Shown here: positions 21,801 to 33,800 of the stretch, one piece after another
Layout: every line of letters starts with the position of its first letter
How positions within the stretch are numbered: the first letter of the stretch is position 1
Source: Nemertoderma westbladi
Taxonomy: Eukaryota > Xenacoelomorpha > Nemertodermatida > Nemertodermatidae
Direction of reading: 5' to 3'
DNA length: 40,260 bases
NCBI GenBank assembly: GCA_032718475.1
Contig: JAUCBJ010005387.1
Location: 1 to 40,260 of the forward strand
Notes under the pieces: generated by a model
The model's database searches: none
Told to the model about the DNA's origin: nothing
The model's input: the letters and a program-made list of their open reading frames with translations, nothing else
Position numbers and translations under genes: made by a program

Positions 21801-24800
21801 AGTCATCAACAACATGGAGATCGGAGGCTCCTTATATGATGAAGAGGGATCCAAAATTATTACAAAGGTTTAAGTTTCGATCAATTTATAATATTGATTA
21901 ATTAGCGATTTTTTCCCCGCCATCCACTGAACGAGAGTCCCGTCCACGTTGTGTCGAAAAAATTCCGGTATATACCAATTTCTCCTAAAGTATCTCGGAA
22001 TAAGTTAACAATTCTGTACTATTTTTTTATATTAATCCTGATCGCGGTATTGGAACTTGATTAATGTAATACTTAAACTCTTCAAGTATTTTTTTAATTA
22101 TTGGTAATAATAAATGATGTACAAAAAAGTCAAAAATTTTGACAACGATTTGAAACAATTTCAATAAAATAATCTGCGTTGTGAAAAGTTGGTTTACGAC
22201 GAAGGCCGGTCTATTTCTAGTTGCTGTTAAAAATTTATCTAAAAAATATCCAGGCAACTTTTTTAATATTAACATTTGCTATTCATATTATTAGACATGG
22301 GGGGGGGGGGGGGGGCTGGACGCAAATCCCGTCTCGGTGAATTCATATCCCGCCTTATTGTTACATTATCAATTTATGGAAAGGAGTAGGTTTAGGTTAC
22401 AGTGGGACGTTATTCTAACCAAAACAATAAACTAATAAAAATACAAATAACGAAACGAAATATTTAATGTTTCGTTTTCGTTAAATTAAAAAGTATTTTT
22501 ATTAATTATTATAAATTTTATTATAAAAATAATTGATAAATTATAAATAAATATTGATATTCTCCATAATTGTTTTAATGTAAATAGAGTAAATTATTTC
22601 CTTCAATACAGCAACCTTTATTGCCCACCAGTTTCCGTTAACATTACAACGCAACAGCGTAAGGCGGATTACAGTAGAAATAATAAGGCAATACTGATAG
22701 TATATTAGTACGCCTACTCTATACAATATAGTAACTGGTCCTGGAATTTCACCTGCCGACGTACGTTACGTGTTGTTGTAGTCACTCGTGTACCTGCCGA
22801 CGTACGTTACGTGTTGTTGTAGTCACTCGTGTACCAGTATGGGTACACGAGAGGCTACAAGACCTAACACAAAGTACCGGTGCTACATTATACTGTCCCA
22901 CAATATAACGGCGTTGGGCGCTTAAGGGTTTACTGTATTTAAACAGGATCATACTCTTCGGATCGCGACCGGGATTATCATTCCCGGTATCCCGTTTTTC
23001 GGGATTGGGATTGCAATTTTGGATTAAATTCCTTAAAGTTAATAGTATATGGGTCAATGCCAACCATATTGACCAATGTCGCAATGTCCCGTACGGCCCA
23101 AACTCATAAAAAGTGGCCAAAAACGTTTCCCACACGATTCGACTTAATTTTAGAATGAAATTTTTTTTGGAACCTAGTAAAGTTATATATATTTTTGAAG
23201 ATAATTTTATGGTCCAACAGATGCACAAAAAATCATACTGCCACTCCGACTTTGAAAGATTTTACATACGTTTTAGTACTAAAAAATGCAGGTTTTTCAA
23301 TTGTCCAAAAAAGTTGATTGTATTCTGGGGGATGTATTTTGACTATTTTGATTTCTACTGGGTGTATTTCAACAAGTTATAGCTCATTTTATTAAAGCTA
23401 AATAATAGAGGAATGCAATGGAATAACTTCCAAATTGTTTTATTGATATCATATTTAAATACAACCAATAGATAATATACTCCTATTTTTGACAATTACT
23501 TGTCCCAAACGGTAACACCTGAATTCACCAAAAGGATTTTATTGGGATTCTATAAACTAAATTCTTATTTGAAAGGAAAATCTTCAAGAAGTGGAATGTT
23601 CCAGATTTTACGAAAAAATACTAAACACAACCAGAGATTTGGCTGGTTTTATACGTGCGAGTCGATTATGTTAATTAGGATTGTCCCGTGTGTAACACCA
23701 AGTGCTCTGCTTTACCATGCTCTAGAATCAGTTCTAACAAACTTGATATGAAGATTCAAATATCAGAAGATAGCCAAGTTCTTGGTCTTTTGCGTGAGTA
23801 ATCATTTGTGGCAACAATTGACTATGGAATAGACTTTAGTTGCTTTTACATTTATCAGCATGAGCTTTGTCCCACCTGTAACAAAAACCTGTAACACAAA
23901 AAATCGTTACAAGGCGGGACGTCCCACATGTAACATGTAAATCGAATAATTTTGGGCTACAGAATGGGACATGTCTCACCTGTAACACTTTAGTAGTGCA
24001 GACTTTATAACATTGATAAAGGCTGTAGGTCATGCACACAGAACAGCAGTATTAACTGTGAATTGGTACTTACCTACCTACAGTAGTACCGGTAACAGTA
24101 TCAGTGCTGCCTCTTTATTGCGTTTGATTCGAAGTTATTGGATCTACAGATCTGCGCAGTGCATAGAGTTTACTATTGACTACTAAACAAACTAATCCTA
24201 ACCAGAACCAGTTATAAGACACTGATACAGACACTATGTGACTACGGTATAGAATAGAGACCACATTTCATTACTTATTAGACATCAGCTTGCCGTTCCG
24301 GTATCAAGATACTGATAGTAAATAAAAATAGGACTAATAATACTGATCTGTCTTATATAGAATGCGGTCCATCTTAGATCTATCTTCTGCGATTGGGAGA
24401 GGGAGATTGGGAGATCCGTGAGGGGAGCAGTTATAGGTGGGAGGGAAAAAAATAGAGGTGCAAGGGGAGCAGTTGGAGATGCGAAGGGAAAAGGTAGAGG
24501 TGCAATAGGAGCAGTTGGAGGTCTGAGGGGAAAAAGTAGAGGTGCAAGTGGAGCAGTTGCAGCGAGAGGAGTAGATAGTGCGAGAGCAGTAGGTAGAGGT
24601 GCGAGAGGAGAATGGGAGGATCTGGGGAGGGTGTGGAGACAGGTTGAGAAGTACAGAAGGATCTGTGGAGGGTGTGGGAGACGGAGTGGGAAGTACAGGA
24701 TGATCTGTGGAGGGTGTGGGAGACAGGGTGAGAAGTACAGGAGGATCTGTGGAGGGTGTAGGAGACAGAGTGAGAAGTACAGGAGGATCTGTGGAGGGTG

Positions 24801-27800
24801 TGGCAGACAGGGTGAGAAGTACTGGAGGATCTGTGGAGGGTGTGGGAGACAGGATGAGAAGTACAGGATGATCTGTGGAGGGTGTGGGAGACGGAGTGGG
24901 AAGTACAGGAGGATCTGTGGAGGGTGTGGGAGACAGGGTGAGAAGTACAGGAGGATCTGTGGAGGGTGTAGGAGACAGGGTGAGAAGTACAGGAGGATCT
25001 GTGGAGGGTGTGGCAGACAGGGTGAGAAGTACTGGAGGATCTGTGGAGGGTGTGGGAGACAGGGTGAGAAGTACAGGAGGATCTGTGGAGGGTGTGGGAG
25101 ACAGGGTGAAAAGAACAGGAGGATCTGTGGAGCGTGTGGGAGACAGGGTGAAAAGTACATGAGGATCTGTGGAGGGTGTGGGAGACGGAGTGGGAAGTAC
25201 AGGAGGATCTGTGGAGGGTGTGGGAGACAGGGTGAGAAGTACAGGAGGATCTGTGGAGGGTGTAGGAGACAGGGTGAGAAGTACAGGAGGATCTGTGGAG
25301 GGTGTGGCAGACAGGGTGAGAAGTACTGGAGGATCTGTGGAGGGTGTGGGAGACAGGGTGAGAAGTACAGGAGGATCTGTGGAGGGTGTGGGAGACAGGG
25401 TGAAAAGAACAGGAGGATCTGTGGAGCGTGTGGGAGACAGGGTGAAAAGTACAGGAGGATCTGTGGAGGGTGTGGGAGGCGGAGTGGGAAGTACAGGAGG
25501 ATCTGTGGAGGGTGTGGGAGACAGGGTGAGAAGTACAGGAGGATCTGTGGAGGGTGTGGGAGACAGGGTGAGAAGTACAGGAGGATCTGTGGAGGGTGTG
25601 GGAGACAGGGTGAAAAGTACGTAGGAGGATCTGTGGAGGGTGTGGGAGGCGGAGTGGGAAGTACATGAGGATCTGTGGAGGGTGTGGGAGACAGGGTGAA
25701 AAGTACAGGAGGATCTGTGGAGGGTGTGGGAGACAGGGTGAAAAGTACAGGAGGATCTGTGGAAGGTGTGGGAGGCGGAGTGGGAAGTACAGGAGGATCT
25801 GTGGAGGGTGTGGGAGACAGGGTGAAAAGTACAGGAGGATCTGTGGAGGGTGTGGGAGACAGGGTGAAAAGTACAGGATGATCTGTGGAAGGTGAGGGAG
25901 ACGGAGTGGGAAGTACAGGAGGATCTGTGGAGGGTGTGGGAGACGGAGTGGGAAGTACAGGAGGATCTGTGGAGGGTGTGGGAGACGGAGTGGGAGGTAT
26001 GGGAGGATCTGTGGAGGGCGTGGGAGTCGGAATGGGAAGTACAGGAGGATCTGTGAAGGGTGTGGGAGACAGGGTGAGAAGTACAGGAGGATCTGTGGAG
26101 GGCGTGGGAGACAGGGTGAGAAGTACAGGAGGATCTGTGGAGGGTGTGGGAGGCGGAGTGGGAAGTACAGGAGGATCTGTGGAGGGTGTGGGAGACGGAG
26201 TGGGAGGATCTGTGGAGGGTGTGGGAGACGGAATGGGAAGTACAGGAGGATCTGTGAAGGGTGTGGGAGACTGAGTGGGAAGTACAGGAGGATCTGTGGA
26301 GGGTGTGGGAGACGGAGTGGGAAGTACAGGAGGATCTGTGAAGGGTGTGGGGACAGGGTGAGAAGTACAGGAGGATCTGTGGAGTGTGTGGGAGACGGAG
26401 TGGGAAGTACAGGAGGATCTGTGGAGGGTGTGGGAGACAGGTTGAGAAGTACAGGGGGATCTGTGGAGGGTGTAGGAGACAGGGTGAGAAGTACAGGAGG
26501 ATCTGTGGAGGGTGTAGGAGGCATGGTGAGAAGTACAGGAGGATCTGTGGAGGGTGTGGGAGACGGAGTGGGAAGTACAGGAGGATCTGTGAAGGGTGTG
26601 GGAGACATGGTGAGAAGTACAGGCGGATCTGTGGAGTGTGTGGGAGACGGAGTGGGAAGTACAGGAGGATCTGTGGAGGGTGTGGGAGATAGGTTGAGAA
26701 GTACAGGAGGATCTGTGGAGGGTGTAGGAGACAGGGTGAGAAGTACAGGAGGATCTGTGGAGGGTGTAGGAGACGGAGTGGGGAGTACAGGAGGATCTGG
26801 GGAGGGTGTGGGAGACAGGGTGAGAAGTACAGGAGGATCTGTGGAGGATGTGGGAGACAGGGTGAGAAGTACAGGAGGATCTGTGGAGGGTGTAGGAGAC
26901 AGGGTGAGAAGTACAGGAGGATCTGTGGAGGGTGTGGGAGACGGAGTGGGAAGTACAGGAGGATCTGGGGATGGTGTGGGAGACAGGGTGAGAAGTACAG
27001 GAAGATCTGTGGAGGGTGTGGGAGACAGGGTGAGAAAGACAGGAGGATCTGTGGAGGGTGTGGGAGACAGGGTGAGAAGTACAGGAGGATCTGAGGAGGG
27101 TGGGGAAGATGGAGTGGAAGGTACAGGTGGATCTGTGGAGGGTGGGGATGAAAGTGATAATGAACAATTTACAGGTTTTGAAGGAGTGGGGGGTATGGGA
27201 AGATCCGTGGCGGTTATACAAGATAACGTTTGGAATACAGGAGATTCTATGGAGGGTGTAGAAGATGGAGTGGGGAGTACATGAGGTTCTGTGGAGGGTG
27301 GAGATGAAACTGATGAACAATTTATAGGTTTTGACTAACTGCTCAGCCATAGTGATATACAGTTATAAACTCGGTAATAAACTCGTCATACTTTGTGAAT
27401 TTTCATATAAATCGTCACTAAAGTACCTAAAGTGGTTAAAATGTTTTAATAAACTCTTTATGTTTATTTGATAAACTATTTTATAATTTTTCCAGAATTG
27501 GGAACCATAAAGATATATTTTCAAATAAGCTTTATTGGGATGTGATACTGGGATCAGAAGGGCTGCATAGCTCCCACTCAGAGACGAAATCTAGGTTAAT
27601 TTAACATTTCAGTGTAATTACAACTGGTGTTACATGGTGGGACAAATTGTTACAGGCATCGGAAATCACCATTCAAGGGCTCTGATTGGCTGATATTGGT
27701 CGTTACATTGTGGGACAAGTGTTACAGGAATGGACATCTGTTTTTCTCAATTATTTGTTACCATGAGGTCGGGGCTATTGGGAAATTACCACCATTGAAT

Positions 27801-30800
27801 TCAGGGCATCAAAGAGCTTTCTGGTGATATATATTACATACTTTGGGAAACTTTTTTTTTTTTACAAAAAAAATAATTTTTTTGGCCACTTTTTGTGATT
27901 TTGAGCCGTACGTGATTTTTGAAATTTGTTGAATTTTAAAATTAGCTTTGAAATGAGTGATGGTTAGAAAGAGCGATAATTTCTGCATATGAAACCAGAA
28001 AGTGCCCCAAAAATTTATTGGCCGTTATTGAGAGAAACGTTCTGGAATGCAAAAATTGAGAAAATATTTTCACATTTGTCACGTATGGGAAATTTATAAA
28101 TATTTTTTTTCGTACTCTATGTCCATATTCTTGATAATTTGAAGTAACAGTCGTTTAATGGTGTTATTGAGGTGTCCCGCAAGAGATGTCAGATCGAAGT
28201 GAAAAGTTTTATAGTGAGAAAAAATTTAAAAATTCTGTCACTAAAGATACATTTTTCATAGAGTGACAACACAAGGTTTCACTTTCTGGGAAAGTGGGGC
28301 TAAATATATTTTTTGCTGTTAATAACAATGTGATAGAACTGTTGCCTATGGTCAACTGAAAACCGTTATTTTATATTTACATGGAAACGATTATTATAAA
28401 TTTTGACATTTATTTTCCAATTAAAAACAAATCATAAAATACTCTAAATAACTCCTCCGTATTAGAATTTAAATCCAGTTACAGTCATCCTTCCCACTAC
28501 CAACTCCCGTCCCATTCCCAACTTTCAATAACGGTCAAAATGGTTGGTGTTGACCCATATGTGGGGTGTTCTGGGTAACAACAACTTTATTTTACACCTC
28601 TGAAGTATATTAGTAAGATAAAGTTATATTAAAATTATTTGACAATTGAATTCTATATGGTTTACTGACATCAAAATTCGATATAATCAAAAAATACCGT
28701 TCTGCTGGATCTATTTATTAGATAATCACAACATTTACTTAACTATTTTATTTATACTTCCGGGATCCCGAAGTATAATAAAACGGACAGTAAAAGTCGG
28801 GACCGCGGCCGGGATTGCATTTTTCGCCGGGATCCCGGTTTTTCGGGATCGGGATCGGGATCCCGTTTAAACACTATATAGTATATACTGTATTTAAAAC
28901 TTTTATTTGATAAGATAAAATCAAAAATTGTAGAAAAAAACGAACCGAAACGAAACGAATTTAAAATGTATGAATCTAAACGAAAATGTGATAGATTGAT
29001 AAAAAACGAAACGAAACTAAATTGAAATTCTTACCTTCCGTTTCGTTATGCCATCCCTCCCTATGGTCAGTAACAGGTTACAGTTCTATTTGATATTAAT
29101 TCTTGAGGATATTAATTCCTCATTAGTTGGGATTTACGTCCAGTCCCCCCCCCCCCCCCCCCCTTGCCTCCGGTTGTCAGTCTGACTATCTTTTGCCGGT
29201 CTATCAATCTAATTTCTAAATTATTTTGCTTCACATTAATTAATATGATAACAATTATTTATTAATATACGAACTATGAATTTTAGCTAATGGAAAAGGC
29301 AAAACTCAAGAATGTCAACATTCATCTACCGGTTGATGTCGTAACTGGTAATAAATTTAGCGAAGAATCTGAGGTTGGAGCTGCCGATATAGAAACTGGT
29401 ATACCCGCTGGTTGGTTGGTGAGTTACTAATAATTATTGTATGTAAAATATACCTAATTGGGGTGGTGCAAATAACTGGATCATGTGCAGCTGCCCCAGG
29501 TCATTCTAGGTCAAAGTTTGTCAGTTTTTCTTTAAATTTATTTTAACATATTTATTATCGGTCATCATATTATAGAGCTTATTATATTGGTAAGATTTAC
29601 TATATTGGCTATTTATTTCTACTATTTCTACTATATATTATTATTGTTTGCATTTCTGTTATGTAAGCTGGGTTTTATGTGAGAATCCTTCCCCAGGTAC
29701 GCTATAGGATATTGCGAGCCAGGATTGTAAAATGTTAAGTGTACTTACTGTTTTTTTCGATTTTTATCTGGAATATGCCCCGGCGGCTGTTATTAGTAAA
29801 ATGGTCTGGCTTTACCTTTAAGGCGTAAGTATAGCATAGCAACAATTGCACCGAAAATAGTTATAAAAATCTACACAGTACACACCAATTAATAACGTGG
29901 CGGTAAGAACAGTAAAGGCACCAAAGCCACGATATAAGTCAATAGCGGTATAAAATCAATCCGGTAAAATAAAATCTATATACATATTGATATAACATAT
30001 TAATATGGCGTTCTTTAATAGTGTGTAGGATGTACAACAATTGCTAAGTGTAAAACGTACAAATTAGCCATTAAAATAAAATCGTATAAAATGAGATGTA
30101 ATGAAGGGTAATACCCACAGTCTGGCTAGCACGTAGGGTCTATTTGGGTACCATAATTAACTGCTGAATACAACGGTTTTATTCAGAGATAGTAAAATAT
30201 TATGTCGGACTGGGCGTATCGTTGTCAGATAAAGTTGAAAAAGGAAAACAATTAATAATTGTATAAGTCGAATAGGACTGAGTGTCGGTCACTGTGTGTT
30301 CGCGTGGTGGCGTTAAGTGTCTGCGTATAGAGCTGAAACTAAATTTGGAAATACTGTGATTGGTCAAGCTTGGGAGGTTCAGGTCCCAGGCGGCGCCGTG
30401 TGCATAGCTATCAAATGTGTCTACCTTGAACAGTCCCCCCCCCCCCCCCCCCCCCCCAGATGGCCGGACAGCAGTTATAGTAAAAAAGATAAGTTACTTT
30501 GGCATTGCGGCAATTAAATATGTTGAATATCGTGGTGGCAGATTTAAGTTTAATCATAGCATCTTGTGGTAGTCCATCAAATAACATTGCCAGGGTGTCG
30601 GAAGGGATATAGTTTGATGCTCGCAGGAATCTTCGCATTGCCGCCTTATGTAGCGCGCTATAACTGTCGTATTAACATGGTCGGTCGAGCGACTCACAGC
30701 CGTACAGTATTGCTGGCAGGCAGATGCATTGCCAGATTTTGACAACAACGTTTCGCGATACGCTCTCTATTGCGAATCCGCGTTGTTCTAAACGGCTGAT

Positions 30801-33800
30801 ATTGACTAAGGTTTTCAGCTGAAAATGTTTGTCCAAGTTGCGGGGTGTGGCAGGTAGAGGGAGATCGTGATACAAACAGCTATCTTCAGATATGTGGACC
30901 GTGATATCGAATTCTGGAAGGTATATCAGTTGCACTGCATCCATTTTCGTTTAAGAGAAGGTAGTGGGTTTTCGTAATATTTAAGGTTAAAACTGTAGTC
31001 TTGGAAGTATGTGTAACATAAAGCAGCCATTCTCTGGAGGTCCGACTTTTAATTAGCGATTAGTATGATGTCGTCCCCGTAACTTACTAAACTGAAGGAG
31101 TGACTTCCCACGTAGACTCAGCGATTACTGTTGACTATGTCTTCGAATTGCTATGCGATGTAAACATTGAAGAGGAATGGCGATAGTAAACTTCCCTGTC
31201 TTAATCCCCGTTCAATTATTATGGGGTTTTTCCTGATTAATTTTCCTGAACAAATAAATGACGTCGCTGAGTGAAGGTAAGCCATGAGCATCCGAGTGAG
31301 GTAAGGTCCCACGTTGGATTTCTGTAAGATATATAGTTTATAATCAACTGTGTTGAAGGCTGATGATAAAGTCCAACGATAGGATGTGGATAGCTGTGTG
31401 GTGTTTATTGAAGTACCTAATGATGTTTATTACCGTCAAGTATGTCATTTCGATGCTGATTTTTCGGTTTGAAACCAAGCTGAAGTTCGTTAGTTTGTAA
31501 CATTGGTGTTAGTTCCTTGGAACTAACTCGCTAACTAGCCGAGGCGCAGACCGCCAGATCTTGCTCGGGGCGCCTCTGGCCAACTCTTTCGACCTCGCCA
31601 GCTCTGCCACCAGCTCTGCTAGTTAGCTCGGTAGCAGGCCGCCTGTCTTTACTCAGGGCCCACTACTTTGCGCCCTTTACCAATTGGCTCTATAGTTATT
31701 TATAACAGAGTTTTCGGGGTAAAGTTTCGCTAATCTCCTATGCCCAAACGGGACCACCGCGCTGTTTGGACATAGAGATAACCGAGTGTATGTAACCGAA
31801 TTGATCTATGAATTAATTTATCAAGTTTACATAGAAACAGACTTCTGTAGTTCATCTTTCGGCCACAAGGGGGCTACATATCTACCTTTCAAGCTGAAAC
31901 TTGGCAGATATGTACTGGAACACAGTTCGCGTCTTTGTGGTGACGGTATTCAGTCTGCAGTTTCACGAGTCTGCGGCTATTGTGCGAAATGTCTGAAAGT
32001 GTATACCTTCTCCATCCCCGATTTTTTAATTCGTTTAAGGGGGGGGGGGTATAACCCCCCCCCCCCCCCCCATGAACCTTTTTTTGAAATGGCTGTCAAT
32101 TAGTGTTAAATGATAATATTGATATTTTGTCATGGTCAACAACCACTGTATGGAAGGCCAAATAGCCTCTATAGGAAAATTTGAAAATTTGTAGCCTCCC
32201 CCTAGCGGCAGGTGGCGGAATTAAAGATTTCACTAAAATTGCTACTAGTCCCTCAATTTTGGTAAAAATTTATTGAAACCAACTTTTTTGGACTCAGCGT
32301 GATCGACTCTACAAAAGTTATCTTATAGAATTTTTAATTAGCCAATTTTATTTTAATTAATTAATTAAATTAATTAATTATCATATTTTTAATTAAAAAT
32401 GGCTAATTAGAAAAAATGGTAATATTTATCAAATTTCCATAAGATAACTTTTAAAGAGCTTCCAAAGCTAGTTCGAATGAGCCATAAACGAAGAAAATTG
32501 GTTGAAAAATGACGGAGGAGTAGTAATTTGAAAATGAAAAATGTCATTCCGAGAAAATGCCCTTCAAAGTTTAAACCGTCCCGCCAAAATTGGCTGTCTG
32601 TGTTCCGGTTGGTTAATTATTTCTGGCACGAAGGATGCACACCAACGAGCTAAAATGTTCATTACTGGGGTTTTCGTTTTTGTTCAGTTTTAATTATTGG
32701 TGGAATCTAGTCTATCTGTCTGTCTGTCGGTCTTCTGACTTTCTTACAATTTGACGAACAGACCGTCATACGGAAAAACAATGATAACTCGAGAACTGAA
32801 ATAGGTCTCACTAAGCGGTTTTCAGATTTGTAATCCTCATTAAATTCTGCTCTAGGTGAAATAAAGAAACAATAATTTGAAAATTTTACCTGAGGGGGGG
32901 GGGGGGGGGGGGGGGTATAATAACTGAGAGGGGGGGTTGAAATATTGTGATAAGTTAATACTTTTTGCAATACATTCATCATTCATTGTCCCGCTATCTA
33001 CTTATTATTATTGTATAATATTGTAATAATAATTATAATATTAATACGCAACGCATAAAGTATCAACGAATATTCAAATATTTTTGTGACGAATATTCGA
33101 ATAGTAAAACTACCATTCTCAGAAATTCTACGGATGAGTGCCATAATGATAATGGTCCTGTCATACTGATCTCTTGCATCCATACTCTCCACCCACCACC
33201 CCCACTGAGCTCCAGTGACCTTGGTCTCCTCGTCATCCCACGATATAACCTAGAGAGCTACGCTGCCGTCTTAAGGCAAAATACCCTATCTCCAAAAATC
33301 GTGTTTTGAGTAATTTAACGAAACGCGTTTTCTTCTACAAGTTTGTTATACTGCTGCGTGGATACCAGAATTTGAACTGCAAGTCACCCAAAAATACTAA
33401 CGTAGAATTTCAAATGCGAGATACACAACGTTTGTAATTTGGGAGCTTAAAAAATGCTGAAAAGATTTTATATGGTGTTTTGCCTCGATAATGTTGGCGA
33501 CAAATGAAACTGAACGCTGATACAGGGTGTTTGGTCAATCCAGAGTTCGAGTCAAATAGTTAAATAGCTTCAAATAATAATACTGCAGGGTGGAAATTAT
33601 ACTTGTAATTTTGAAGTTAAAGGTTGGGTTTTTGTAAATAATGCAAATTATAATTCAAAAACATGAGATTAACAGCTGATAATTTCTGTATAATTGGTTG
33701 CCTGGTAATGTCATCATGGTTACCATTCCATGAATATAAAGTACTCAAAAACTAAACTCTGGGCAATCGATAATAGTTACATCTTTGCCCGTAAAAATTT

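Noticed and set aside
24285-27350. A 1021-codon minus-strand frame rich in S/T/P, and glycine-rich plus-strand frames
   Set aside because: These are readings of the 42-bp repeat. No non-repeat domain is recognisable at either end, except a weak acidic tail on the plus strand, which I report as a finding only.
31520-31660. tRNA-derived SINE or tRNA gene suggested by TTAGCTCGGTAGC
   Set aside because: Resembles an A box only loosely. No B box (GGTTCGANTCC) at the right distance and no cloverleaf.
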